Notes under the pieces: generated by a model | The model's database searches: none | Told to the model about the DNA's origin: nothing | The model's input: the letters and a program-made list of their open reading frames with translations, nothing else | Program-made: the position numbers and the translations under genes | Part shown: piece by piece, positions 17,691-26,645 of the stretch | Position numbering within the stretch: the stretch's first letter is position 1 | How the letters are laid out: each line of letters opens with the position of its first letter | Assembly (NCBI GenBank): GCA_963921335.3 | Contig: CAWUFC020000001.1 | Coordinates: forward strand, 1 to 64,000 | Source: CAWUFC02 sp963921335 | GTDB taxonomy: Bacteria > Pseudomonadota > Gammaproteobacteria > Pseudomonadales > Halieaceae | Length of the DNA stretch: 64,000 bases | Direction of reading: 5' to 3'

Positions 17691-19625
17691 ATGGGAGACA
17701 AGCTCGCCCGCGTTTTCAAAGGGCTCGCCCTTTGCGCCCTGCCCCTGCTCACCACAAATACACTCGCCGAATCCCAGCCCGACAGTTTCTTCGAGCGCGA
17801 GCTTGCCTTCAGTGCGCTGGAACAAATCCGCGATCGCGGCCACCAGAACAACATGCTCACCACCTTCCTCTATGACTTGAGCATGGATACCGCCATGAAG
17901 ATTGAGGAAATGCCCATCAACCTGCCGCTGAACGGCCAGGGCCAGGGCTACATCAATACCAGCTTCCTGATCAAGGAACTGATTGTTGAAGACCTCACCT
18001 TGCGCGGTCCCTACTACGCCGAGAACGGCGACTTCTCCGGTGCCGGCTCGCTGAGCTTCTTCTACCGCCAGAAGCCAGGCAATCACCAGCTGACCGTCGG
18101 CGCGGGCCAGGACAACTATCATCACCTGATTGCCAACGGCGCCTTCGAGGCCGGCGAGACCAGCGTGCTCTACGGGGTGGAAACCATCGGTCAGGATATC
18201 AGCCCCGACCTGAGAAACTCCTCGGCGGCAAACGGCAGTGACAACGCCGCCATGAAAATATTTGGTGGCAGTGAACTGCGCGGCTACCAGGTCAACCTCA
18301 TGGCACACCGTGCCGACTGGGAGTCAGAAAGCCCGCAGACCATTGACCGTGACAACCTCGACAACGACGAGCAGGAAAACCTGCTGGACGCCTTCGCCAA
18401 AGAGGACTCTCATCGCTACAGCATCTCCGGCAGCGGTTGGGTCAGCGACTCCAAGCATCGCTGGACCTACAGCGGCTACGCGATCGACTACAGCTCCATA
18501 CTGGATCTGGAATTCATCACCGTCGATAGTCGCCGCCTGCGTATCAACCCGATCAAGCGTCGGGATGAACGTATGATTCTGGGTGGCAACCTGACCCATG
18601 ATCGGTTTTTCACCCGCAGCGGACACCACCAGTTTGGGCTGGATGTGCGCGTCGATGCGCTCAAAGGCGTCGGCCTGTCAGATGTAAACACCCAGAGCCA
18701 GATTGACGACAGCGGCGACGCCGATGTCTTCACCGGAGGGCTCTACTACCGCAACCAATACCAGTGGAATGAATGGTTACGGCACGAGGCAGCCCTACGC
18801 CTGGATGGCTTTCATATTGATCCGGAAGAAGGCCTGGAGCTGGATTACGACCGGCACACCGATCACCGCTGGAGCCCCAAGTTTTCAGTGATTGCCAACC
18901 CCTGGGACCACACTGAACTGTTTTTCAGTGCCGGACGTTCTATCAGAAGTAATGATGGCCGCTATTCCTATCGCGGCATCAACACCCGCCGCAATCCCAA
19001 CGATCCACCCGAGGAGGTCCGCCCCCTGGGTATGGTAGACGGACTGGATCTTGGCTTTAGCAGCCGGGTCCTCAATGATCGCGGCCTGCTCAGCGCCAGC
19101 CTCTGGTACCGGGAGTCTGAATACGAGTTGGCGGCGAGAAACGCACAGGTCGCCCTGCGGCCCAGTGAACGCACTGGTGTGGAAGTTCGCTTCCTGTACC
19201 AGCCCACCGCAAGGGTTTACGCCGATTTCTCGGCATCACTGAGCGAGGCGCGCTTTACCGACGAGGACCCTCGTGGCGACCACATTCCAGGCAGTACGGA
19301 GCAAATAGCGACATTTGCCGTCGGCTATTTGGGAGATCGATACTATTTGAATCTGGACGCCCTGTACCTGGGCCCCAGCCCTTTCCTTGAAGACAACAGC
19401 GCCGAAACCGAAGAGGTGCTGCTGCTGGACCTCTATGTCGGGGGCAACATCACCAAAAACCTGACTGTGGAGCTGCAATATCTCAATATTGCTGACAATA
19501 ATCGAACCAACCCGGATGTGTCGTTTATCGACCGGGTAGCGGCCGCTGAGGCCTTTGTCACGGAGCTGTACTACAACCCGATACCCCCCAGAACCCTGCG
19601 GGTTTACTTCCGATATTATTTGTAA
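17691..19625 (+). CDS. TonB-dependent-receptor-like outer-membrane barrel with shortened plug
   Basis: A signal peptide (GLALCALPLLTTNTLAES) is followed by only the second half of a receptor plug. NGQGQGYINTSFLIKELI and LRGPYYAENGDFSGAGSL (residues 81-121) match the plug end of TonB receptors. There is no TonB box, and the first plug strands are absent. A long region of alternating strands then ends in a typical barrel terminus (RTLRVYFRYYL). At 644 residues it is shorter than most receptors. The ATG at 17691 starts the signal peptide; upstream in-frame residues look non-coding. It precedes an ECF sigma-factor gene by 68 bases. Substrate unknown. Confidence 0.75.
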   Translation: MGDKLARVFKGLALCALPLLTTNTLAESQPDSFFERELAFSALEQIRDRGHQNNMLTTFLYDLSMDTAMKIEEMPINLPLNGQGQGYINTSFLIKELIVEDLTLRGPYYAENGDFSGAGSLSFFYRQKPGNHQLTVGAGQDNYHHLIANGAFEAGETSVLYGVETIGQDISPDLRNSSAANGSDNAAMKIFGGSELRGYQVNLMAHRADWESESPQTIDRDNLDNDEQENLLDAFAKEDSHRYSISGSGWVSDSKHRWTYSGYAIDYSSILDLEFITVDSRRLRINPIKRRDERMILGGNLTHDRFFTRSGHHQFGLDVRVDALKGVGLSDVNTQSQIDDSGDADVFTGGLYYRNQYQWNEWLRHEAALRLDGFHIDPEEGLELDYDRHTDHRWSPKFSVIANPWDHTELFFSAGRSIRSNDGRYSYRGINTRRNPNDPPEEVRPLGMVDGLDLGFSSRVLNDRGLLSASLWYRESEYELAARNAQVALRPSERTGVEVRFLYQPTARVYADFSASLSEARFTDEDPRGDHIPGSTEQIATFAVGYLGDRYYLNLDALYLGPSPFLEDNSAETEEVLLLDLYVGGNITKNLTVELQYLNIADNNRTNPDVSFIDRVAAAEAFVTELYYNPIPPRTLRVYFRYYL

Positions 19626-19693
19626 GAACCGCGTCAACCGCGGACCTGCAAGTGCGTTATACCTAGCAGGGCGACCTATACCGCTGTGTTAAT

Positions 19694-20317
19694 ATGCTTG
19701 CGTTAATGAAGAAGCGGCCGGTTTCGCACTGGCAACTGCAATCATCCGAAAACAGTGGAGAAGCCGCCCTGAACCGACAGAGCGCCATGAATGGATTCCT
19801 GCGCGATATTGAGCGACGCGCCCTGCGCATTGCTGAAATGTCGACCGGGAACCGTGATGACGCACTGGAGATCGTGCAAGACGCGATGATGGGGCTGGCC
19901 AGGAAATATTCTGACCGCCCAAGTGCTGAGTGGAAGCCATTGTTTTACCGGATTCTGCACAGCCGCATCAACGATTTTCACCGGCGCAGGGTAGTGCGAG
20001 CGCGGGTAATGGTGTTGATGCCCTGGACCTCAACGGATGACGGTGAAGAAGCGCCAGATCCGATTGACGCCGCCACGGTAGGCGAGCGGGAAAATCCGGT
20101 CAGGGAGTTAGAACAAGATGCAGCAACAGAGGCGATGATTGCTGCAATTGAACGCCTGCCAGGACGACAACAGCAGGCCTTCATGCTTCGGGCATGGGAA
20201 GGGATGTCGGTCGAAGAGACCGCAACAGCCATGGGCTGTAGCCAGGGCAGTGTGAAAACGCACTACTCAAGGGCACTGAAAAATCTGCAAAAGCAGTTAG
20301 AGGACGTCAAACCATGA
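19694..20317 (+). CDS. ECF-type RNA polymerase sigma factor
   Basis: Alternative sigma factor. Region 2 starts near residue 35 (FLRDIERRALRIAEMSTG, then ALEIVQDAMMGLARKY) and region 4 is RLPGRQQQAFMLRAWEGM followed by the helix-turn-helix ETATAMGCSQGSVKTHYSRAL. No clear ribosome site decides the start; ATG at 19787 would remove 31 poorly conserved residues and is equally plausible. It overlaps the next gene by ATGA, a usual link between a sigma factor and its anti-sigma. Target promoters are not known. Confidence 0.88.
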   Translation: MLALMKKRPVSHWQLQSSENSGEAALNRQSAMNGFLRDIERRALRIAEMSTGNRDDALEIVQDAMMGLARKYSDRPSAEWKPLFYRILHSRINDFHRRRVVRARVMVLMPWTSTDDGEEAPDPIDAATVGERENPVRELEQDAATEAMIAAIERLPGRQQQAFMLRAWEGMSVEETATAMGCSQGSVKTHYSRALKNLQKQLEDVKP

Positions 20318-20697
20318 GCCAGAATGGCCAGATGGCGGAACAGGACAGAGAGCATATCGAGCAACTTGCCCGGCAGGCGCTGGATGACAGCCTGCTGGAC
20401 ATGGATGCGGCCACGCTGTCGCGTCTTAACCAGGCTCGACAGATGGCGCTGGCCGAACCACGCCAGGTGTCTCTGTGGCGTAACTGGGTACCTGCTGGTG
20501 CGGCCGCCTGTGCTCTGGCGTTGGCTATTGTATTGCCCACAGGGACGCAGCAATTGGCCAGCGGCCCCGAGGCAACTCCGGTGAGTATGCCGATGTTGGG
20601 TGACGATATCAGCATGGCGGCTCTGGAAGACCCAGAGTTGCTGGAAGATCTCGACATGATGTTGTGGTTGCTTGAAGTGGAGAACCATGCGAGCTAG
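20314..20697 (+). CDS. Single-pass membrane protein, likely anti-sigma factor (DUF3619-like)
   Basis: The protein has a cytoplasmic N-terminal part (about 1-55) containing LARQALDDSLLDMDAATLSRL, one transmembrane segment (WVPAGAAACALALAIVLPTG, about 57-77) and a short acidic outer part. That layout and its ATGA overlap with the sigma gene suggest an anti-sigma factor. The N-terminal motif resembles DUF3619 proteins, which sit next to sigma factors in other proteobacteria. I see no zinc-binding HxxxCxxC motif. Confidence 0.72.
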   Translation: MSQNGQMAEQDREHIEQLARQALDDSLLDMDAATLSRLNQARQMALAEPRQVSLWRNWVPAGAAACALALAIVLPTGTQQLASGPEATPVSMPMLGDDISMAALEDPELLEDLDMMLWLLEVENHAS

Positions 20698-20962
20698 GCC
20701 ATGGATTATTGCCTGCCTGCTAACAATATTCGCTTCGACTGTAACCAGTCCGGGAAGGGCTGACGAGGAGACTGAAGACCAAGATTTACCGCCGCTGGAG
20801 TTGTTGGGTTTTATCGCCGACTTCAGTGATAACCAGGAGGGTTGGGTAGACCCCCAGGAGATCGACGGCATATTTAACCTGGATGGCGAAGAACCAGACC
20901 AGGGGAACAACGAAAAGCAGCAGACTGGTATAGAGCCGGCGCAAGAGAACGATGAAGAGTAA
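20687..20962 (+). CDS. Small acidic exported protein of the sigma-factor operon
   Basis: About 91 residues: a signal peptide (PWIIACLLTIFASTVTSPGRA), then a very acidic mature part with DLPPLELLGFIADFSD and a poorly ordered Glu/Asp/Gln tail. The ATG at 20687 has GGAG upstream and overlaps the anti-sigma gene by 11 bases. No family recognised beyond its constant position between the anti-sigma and DUF3106 genes, which suggests a periplasmic part of the same response. Confidence 0.68.
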   Translation: MRARPWIIACLLTIFASTVTSPGRADEETEDQDLPPLELLGFIADFSDNQEGWVDPQEIDGIFNLDGEEPDQGNNEKQQTGIEPAQENDEE

Positions 20963-21491
20963 TAACGTAGGGATTAAGCAAGCAGCAGTATGGAGCGCGA
21001 GCGCCATGCTCGGGCTGTTGCTGTCTGTGTCCCTGCCCACCCAGGCCAATGACTTCCGCTGGGAACGGCTCAACCAGGGCCAGCGTCAGGCACTGGCACC
21101 CTACCAACAACGCTGGAACCAACTTAGCCCCAACCGCCAGGCGCGCCTCGCCAAAGGTGCGGATCAATGGTCGCGCATGACCCCGCAACAACGTCAAGCG
21201 GTACAGAAGAGCTTCAAGCGTTGGAAGAAGCTGCCTGCTGACAAACAGCGTCAGCTGACCGCCAACTACAACCGCCTGCGCTCCCTGCCCACCCACGTGC
21301 AAAAGCAGGTCAAAAACAAGCATCAGTGGTACCAGAAACTTCCCGATACCGAGAAGGACAAAATGCGCCAGCGCTGGCAGTCGCTCAGCCCTGAACAGCG
21401 TGAAGCCCTGCGCGAAAAGCTCTCTACCATGACGCCGCAGCAGCGTCGTCAGGTGATGAACCAAAGCATTAGTAACAAAGCCACTCCCTGA
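20952..21491 (+). CDS. DUF3106-family exported protein
   Basis: The signal peptide is followed by about six short helical repeats of the pattern W..L.P..R, for example RWNQLSPNRQARL, QWSRMTPQQRQAV, RWKKLPADKQRQL and RWQSLSPEQREAL. Length is 179; the protein is highly basic. Similar L-[ST]-P/x-x-Q-R repeats occur in periplasmic stress chaperones such as Spy/CpxP, but homology is not shown. It overlaps the previous gene by 11 bases and is the last exported product of the sigma operon. Confidence 0.8.
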   Translation: MKSNNVGIKQAAVWSASAMLGLLLSVSLPTQANDFRWERLNQGQRQALAPYQQRWNQLSPNRQARLAKGADQWSRMTPQQRQAVQKSFKRWKKLPADKQRQLTANYNRLRSLPTHVQKQVKNKHQWYQKLPDTEKDKMRQRWQSLSPEQREALREKLSTMTPQQRRQVMNQSISNKATP

Positions 21492-21497
21492 TACTCG

Positions 21498-22964
21498 ATG
21501 AGTGATCACCTTTTGGCGCTGCGGGACGTCGCCCACAGCTACCGCGCTCTGCCTGTGCTCAGTGACATCAACTGGACAACCCGCCCGGGCCAGCAATGGG
21601 CCGTGCTCGGACCCAACGGCGCTGGCAAAACCACCCTGGCCAAATTGATCACCGGGCAATTACCCTGCCACACTGGCAATATAAATATTGCGGCCAACGC
21701 ACAACGCATCGCATACGTTTGTTTTGAGCAGCAAAAAGCGCTTTGCGACCTGGATACCAAGCTGGATGAGTCGGAGTTTCGCAGCGACGCACAGGACCCC
21801 GGCACGACCGTCCAGGCCGCCATTCTGGGCGGACACGTCCCTGGAGATCAGTTCAGGGAGTGGGTATCGCGCCTGGGCATAGCACACTTGCTGGACCGGG
21901 GTATCCGTTTCATCTCCACCGGTGAAATGCGAAAAACCCTGCTGCTTCGCGCCATACTGAGCCAGCCACAGCTGCTGATCCTGGACAATCCACTGGATGG
22001 TCTGGACATCAATAGCCAGGGGGAGATGAGCCGGGTCCTGGAACAGCTGCTAAGCGATGGCCCGGCGGTCATTTTGCTGGTGCGCCAGCCCGAGGATCTG
22101 CCCGAGGGCATCAGCCATCTACTGGTTCTGGATGAAGGCCGGACAGTCGCAGCTGGCAAAAGGGAAGAAGTGATGTCTTTGCCCGAGGTGCTAAGCCTGA
22201 TCAATCCACCCCCGCTCACGCTGGGGGCGCTGCCCGCAGCCGCAGCACGCGACTACACAATTGAAGAAGCCAAACCCCTGCTGCAGCTGCACGGTGTCAA
22301 TGTCAGCTTCGGCGACCAGCACATCATCCGCGATCTCGACTGGACCTTCGAACGCGGCCAGCACTGCCATATCGCCGGCCCCAACGGCTGCGGCAAGACT
22401 ACCCTGCTCAGCCTGGTCAATGGTGACAGCCACAAGGCCTATGGCCAGAACATTACCCTGTTCGGTATTCGCCGCGGCAGTGGTGAAAGTGTCTGGGATA
22501 TTAAGCAAAAGTACGGCCTGCTCAATACCCAGCTGCACCTGAAGCACGTGCGTGGCATGCGCGCTATCGAGGTAGTGGTATCGGGCTTCTTTGACACGGT
22601 TGGCCTGTATGACAACTGGGGCGACAGCCAACGACAGCTCGCCCAACATTGGCTCGCTGCACTGGGCCTGGCCGAGTTTGAGAAGGCCCCTTTCGATACG
22701 CTGTCTTTTGGCATTCAGCGCATGGTGCTGCTGGCTAGGGCCATGGTGAAGTCACCGCTGATACTGATTCTGGATGAACCTTGCCTGGGCCTCGATGCGT
22801 ATCATCGTCGCACCATTCTGGAAGCTATCGACCACATCGCCGACAACAGCGATACGCAGATACTCTATGTCAGCCACACTGCCGGCGAAGTGCCAGCGTG
22901 TATCAACCAGCGACTGGAATTTGTACCCACCGATAGCGGGTTCGAATGCCGGGTCAGTCCGTGA
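21498..22964 (+). CDS. modF: ModF-type tandem ATP-binding cassette protein
   Basis: Soluble protein with two ABC ATPase domains and no transmembrane part. Walker A motifs are GPNGAGKTTLAKL and GPNGCGKTTLLSL; Walker B motifs are LLILDNPLDGLD and ILILDEPCLGLD. The signature loops are unusual (STGEMRKTLL and SFGIQRMVLL). The second half (FGIRRGSGESVWDIKQ, YVSHTAGEVPACINQRLEF) follows E. coli ModF closely. No modABC genes are adjacent, so a molybdate link is unproven. It is 6 bases after the DUF3106 gene and may belong to that operon. Confidence 0.85.
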   Translation: MSDHLLALRDVAHSYRALPVLSDINWTTRPGQQWAVLGPNGAGKTTLAKLITGQLPCHTGNINIAANAQRIAYVCFEQQKALCDLDTKLDESEFRSDAQDPGTTVQAAILGGHVPGDQFREWVSRLGIAHLLDRGIRFISTGEMRKTLLLRAILSQPQLLILDNPLDGLDINSQGEMSRVLEQLLSDGPAVILLVRQPEDLPEGISHLLVLDEGRTVAAGKREEVMSLPEVLSLINPPPLTLGALPAAAARDYTIEEAKPLLQLHGVNVSFGDQHIIRDLDWTFERGQHCHIAGPNGCGKTTLLSLVNGDSHKAYGQNITLFGIRRGSGESVWDIKQKYGLLNTQLHLKHVRGMRAIEVVVSGFFDTVGLYDNWGDSQRQLAQHWLAALGLAEFEKAPFDTLSFGIQRMVLLARAMVKSPLILILDEPCLGLDAYHRRTILEAIDHIADNSDTQILYVSHTAGEVPACINQRLEFVPTDSGFECRVSP

Positions 22965-23328
22965 ACTCTCGCAACGCCCTGCAAACACTGCCGTCGCAAT
23001 AACCCAGACCCCTCTCGGCCATCGCTCTGGCTTCCTCGAGCTGACCCTGGTCCCGGTACAGGCTGGCGTATTCCAGATAAATTCGCGCATCCCTTGAATC
23101 AATGCGCTGGGCTCGCTGCAGGAGCACTGCAGCATCGCTGTAATCGCCGGCCCGGCGCGCAGCACGGGCATCAGCCAATAACAGGCTGGCAGCTGACTCA
23201 GTGCCCTGGTCTGCCGGCACGGGCGGTGGCGAGGTTTTGCTCACTTCAGCAGGAGGCGCCGGCTGCGGACCACTGGCGCAAGCGGCCAGCAAGACCACGG
23301 CCATGATTAAAATAAATCTTGAAACCAC
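22954..23328 (-). CDS. Small TPR-like lipoprotein
   Basis: Lipoprotein signal with lipobox LAAC (MAVVLLAACASG), a Pro-rich linker, then one to two TPR-like helical pairs (RRAGDYSDAAVLLQRAQRID, YLEYASLYRDQGQLEEA). The GTG at 23328 begins the signal directly and has GGAG nearby. The gene starts inside the 3' end of mrcB (22-base overlap), so it is translationally linked to PBP1b and could be an outer-membrane helper of it. Convergent with modF (11-base overlap). Confidence 0.8.
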   Translation of the reverse strand: MVSRFILIMAVVLLAACASGPQPAPPAEVSKTSPPPVPADQGTESAASLLLADARAARRAGDYSDAAVLLQRAQRIDSRDARIYLEYASLYRDQGQLEEARAMAERGLGYCDGSVCRALREFTD

Positions 23329-25550
23329 TCCATCACTCCTCGTCGCCGGTCCACACATTCTTCCGCAGTTTCAGGTTGGGAGCCACTGATAAAAGGTATT
23401 AAACGGGCGCCCTCACAATCTTTGCCCGACAGGTTACCGCTACCCTGATCAATCCAGAAATGTTCGACCCCGTCGGGCACCCGGTAAGCCAGGCTGCGAG
23501 CGCTGGCAGAGGCCATGAAATCACTCCAGATACGCAGACCACCGGCAGCACCGGTTAATCCGGTCTCACCATTGTCATCGCGACCCACCCAGCTCACAGC
23601 CATCAGGTCGCCACTAAAACCTGCATACCATGAATCGCGATTGTCATTGGTGGTGCCGGTTTTACCAGCCACCATAAAATCAGCAGGCAGGTCGCGATAA
23701 ACGCCTCGGCCCGTACCCTCTTTCACCACCTCTCGCAGGGCATAGTGCAACAAATGCATGGTGCCTGAATCAAACACCCTGTCGTATTGCAGCGCATAGC
23801 GCTGCAGCGGCTCGCCATGGGCGTCCAGCACTTCCCGAATCGTTCGCAATGGCAGGCGAAAACCACCAGTGGCAATGGTCTGGTACATCTGTGCAACATC
23901 AACCGGCGATAGTCCTCCTGCACCCAGAAACAGTGACGGATAGGCAGGCAAGTCCCTGTCGACACCGAGCTGCTCCAGGGTATTGAGAACGCGTTCAACG
24001 CCCAGCTCCATGCCCAGGGCAACTGTCGCCTGGTTGTATGAGCGCGACAGCGCTTCGTGCAGCAATACCTGGCCATGAGAGGTGCGGTCAAAGTTGCGCG
24101 GAGACCAGACTTGTCCACCGCCCATCTCGACCTCAATGGCCTCATCCTGCAGCGGCGTGGCCAGGGTATAGCGTGCTGGATCAGCCAGGGCCGTCAGATA
24201 CACCGCAGGCTTGATCAGGGAACCCACCGGACGCACCGCATCCAATGCCCGATTAAAACCAGCGAAGCGTGGACTGCGCCCGCCCACCAGGGCCCTCACT
24301 TCGCCATTGTCGAAGCTGGTCACGACCAGCGCGGTTTCGAGCTGCTCGGCGGTATCAATACGATCCAGCACTTTCTCGACACTGGACTCCGCCTGCCGCT
24401 GCAATAGCGGATCGAAGCTGGTGAAGATACCCAGGCCCAGACTGCCCAAATCCTCCTGTCGATACTCAGAGCCAAGCTGACGCCGCACCAGATCGAGGAA
24501 AGCGGGATAGCTATTCATCACCCTGGGCTGGCGACTCACCTGCAAGGGCATGGCACGCGCCACCTCGTACTCCACGTCCGAAATCACCCCTTCCCGGTAC
24601 ATGACTGCCAACACCGTATTGCGGCGCTCGGTCGCGCGCTCGGGGTTCCGCAAGGGATTATATAAAGAGGGGCCTATTACCATCGCCACCAGCAAGGCCT
24701 GCTGATGAAGCCCCAGTTCAGACACGCTGCGGTTAAAAAAGAAGCGACTGGCCAAACCGAAGCCGTGCACCGCTCGGGGCCCATCCTGCACCAGGAAGAC
24801 CTCATTCATGTAGGCTTCCAGAATAGCGTCCTTGCTGAAATGCAGTTCCAGAAGCAGGGCCATCAAGGCCTCAGTCACCTTGCGAGTCACACTGCGCTCG
24901 CTACTGAGGTAATAGTTTTTCACCAGCTGCTGGGTCAGTGTGCTGCCACCCTGCACCACTCGACCCGCTTCCAGGTTAGCCTTAAAGGCGCGGGCAATTC
25001 CGCTCAGCGACACTCCCCAGTGGGAATAAAAACCGCGGTCCTCCACTGCCAGCAGTGCCTGGCGCATCGTGTCGGGCACCTCTTCCAGGCGCAACAACAG
25101 GCGATCTTCCCGATGGCGGGGATAAATACCGCCAATCTGCACCGGCTCCAATCTGAACAGGTGGGCACTGTTGCCGGCGACGCTCAACTGCGACAGCTTC
25201 GAGCCCGCGAACTGAATACCGACCTGGCTGGCCGCCACCGTTTCATCAGAGAACCTGAAACTGCGGCTGTAGAAACTGACCTGATTACCCGATTGACTGA
25301 ACTGCCCCGGCGCCTGCAGGCGTTGTACCGGGCGATAACCCAACAGGCGCAATTCATACATCAGTTCTTCAGCGTTCAGGTTGCGCCCTGGGTACAGCTC
25401 CAGCGGCCGCGCATAGACCTTGGCAGGCAATTCCCATTGCCGCTGTGAGAAGGTGGTACTGACCAGCGCATCCAGGTAGACCAGCAGAATCGCCAGCAAT
25501 ACCAGCCCCACCAAAAAGAGTTTGCCGAACAGGGAGAGGATAGATTTCAT
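23307..25550 (-). CDS. mrcB: Penicillin-binding protein 1B (bifunctional transglycosylase/transpeptidase)
   Basis: Class A PBP that polymerises and cross-links peptidoglycan. It has an N-terminal membrane anchor (LFGKLFLVGLVLLAILLVYL), a UB2H-like segment, then a GT51 domain with AVEDRGFYSHWGVS (about residue 168) and GGSTLTQQLVKN. The transpeptidase has the active serine in GSLIKP (about residue 445), SYN, and AGKTGTTND (about residue 630). The ATG at 25550 starts the anchor; an upstream in-frame extension to 25664 looks non-coding. Length is 747. A TPR-like lipoprotein gene overlaps its end. Confidence 0.95.
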   Translation of the reverse strand: MKSILSLFGKLFLVGLVLLAILLVYLDALVSTTFSQRQWELPAKVYARPLELYPGRNLNAEELMYELRLLGYRPVQRLQAPGQFSQSGNQVSFYSRSFRFSDETVAASQVGIQFAGSKLSQLSVAGNSAHLFRLEPVQIGGIYPRHREDRLLLRLEEVPDTMRQALLAVEDRGFYSHWGVSLSGIARAFKANLEAGRVVQGGSTLTQQLVKNYYLSSERSVTRKVTEALMALLLELHFSKDAILEAYMNEVFLVQDGPRAVHGFGLASRFFFNRSVSELGLHQQALLVAMVIGPSLYNPLRNPERATERRNTVLAVMYREGVISDVEYEVARAMPLQVSRQPRVMNSYPAFLDLVRRQLGSEYRQEDLGSLGLGIFTSFDPLLQRQAESSVEKVLDRIDTAEQLETALVVTSFDNGEVRALVGGRSPRFAGFNRALDAVRPVGSLIKPAVYLTALADPARYTLATPLQDEAIEVEMGGGQVWSPRNFDRTSHGQVLLHEALSRSYNQATVALGMELGVERVLNTLEQLGVDRDLPAYPSLFLGAGGLSPVDVAQMYQTIATGGFRLPLRTIREVLDAHGEPLQRYALQYDRVFDSGTMHLLHYALREVVKEGTGRGVYRDLPADFMVAGKTGTTNDNRDSWYAGFSGDLMAVSWVGRDDNGETGLTGAAGGLRIWSDFMASASARSLAYRVPDGVEHFWIDQGSGNLSGKDCEGARLIPFISGSQPETAEECVDRRRGVMEWFQDLF

Positions 25551-25632
25551 GTGCGCGCAGTTTACACCAGACTGGCGAGGTGGCCGGCCTTTGCGCATAA
25601 TAGCGCCCTTTTTAGCAGGCGGAAGATCACAG

Positions 25633-26637
25633 GTGAAAAAGTACAGCGTATACGGACTGGGCAATGCCCTGGTAGATACCGAAATTCAGGTGGAAGATCA
25701 GGAACTGGCCGCAATGGGCGTCGACAAGGGCGTCATGACCCTGGTGGATGAGTCACGCCAGCAGGAACTGGTCGATCAGCTGGAAGGCCACCTGGTGGCT
25801 GCCAAGAAAGCCAGCGGCGGCAGCGCTGCGAACTCGGTGATCGCCACCACCCGCTTTGGCAAACCCTGTTTCTACTCTTGCCGAGTGTCCAACGATGCCA
25901 ATGGCGACTTTTACCTTCAGGATCTGGAAGCCGCAGGCGTGGACCACAACTGGGTGCATGATCGCTACGACGGCACTACCGGTCGCTGCCTGGTGCTGAT
26001 TTCACCGGATGCGGAGCGCAGCATGCTCAGCTACCTCGGCATCAGCGAAACCATGGATAAAACTGACCTCTCACCCGAAGCCATCGTGGACAGCGAGTAC
26101 CTGTATATCGAGGGCTATCTGGTCACCTCTCCCACCGGACGTGCCGCAGCTGTTGAAGCACGCCGCATCGCCGATGAAGCCGGCGTGAAAACCTCCCTGA
26201 GTTTTTCAGACCCCGGCATGGTGGAATTTTTCCGCGATGGCATGGAAGAGATTCTCGGTGATCGACCACTCGATCTGCTGTTTTGCAACGAGGCAGAGGC
26301 TCAGCAATGGGCAGGCAGCAAAGACCGGGATACTGTCGTCGCATCACTGCTGTCGGTCAGCAAGAGCTTTGCGGTAACGCTCGGTGCAAAAGGCGCGCTC
26401 ATTCACGACGGCGAAAATCTGTTTGAAGTGCCTGGCACCCAGGTAGACGCCGTCGACACCAACGGTGCCGGCGACATGTTTGCCGGTGCGTTCCTCTACG
26501 CCTTGAGTGCAGGCCATGATTTTGAATTGGCCGCTCGCTTTGCGAACCAGGCCGCCGCGCGGGTGGTTGCACGCTTCGGCCCGCGCCTCAGCGCCAGTGA
26601 GCATGACGAACTGTTTAAGGACTTCTTCGGCGCCTAA
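25633..26637 (+). CDS. PfkB-family sugar/adenosine kinase
   Basis: Ribokinase-fold kinase, probably of the adenosine-kinase-like group common in gammaproteobacteria. It has an N-terminal GLGNALVDTEIQV, a glycine-rich KKASGGSAANSV and a C-terminal signature with the catalytic aspartate, DTNGAGDMFAGAFLYA (about residue 274). The GTG at 25633 follows GGAAG. Exact substrate cannot be read from sequence. Divergent from mrcB and convergent with the polB 3' fragment, separated by 8 bases that are part of the palindrome TTGTTTTAAAACAA. Confidence 0.85.
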   Translation: MKKYSVYGLGNALVDTEIQVEDQELAAMGVDKGVMTLVDESRQQELVDQLEGHLVAAKKASGGSAANSVIATTRFGKPCFYSCRVSNDANGDFYLQDLEAAGVDHNWVHDRYDGTTGRCLVLISPDAERSMLSYLGISETMDKTDLSPEAIVDSEYLYIEGYLVTSPTGRAAAVEARRIADEAGVKTSLSFSDPGMVEFFRDGMEEILGDRPLDLLFCNEAEAQQWAGSKDRDTVVASLLSVSKSFAVTLGAKGALIHDGENLFEVPGTQVDAVDTNGAGDMFAGAFLYALSAGHDFELAARFANQAAARVVARFGPRLSASEHDELFKDFFGA

Positions 26638-26645
26638 AGCTTGTT

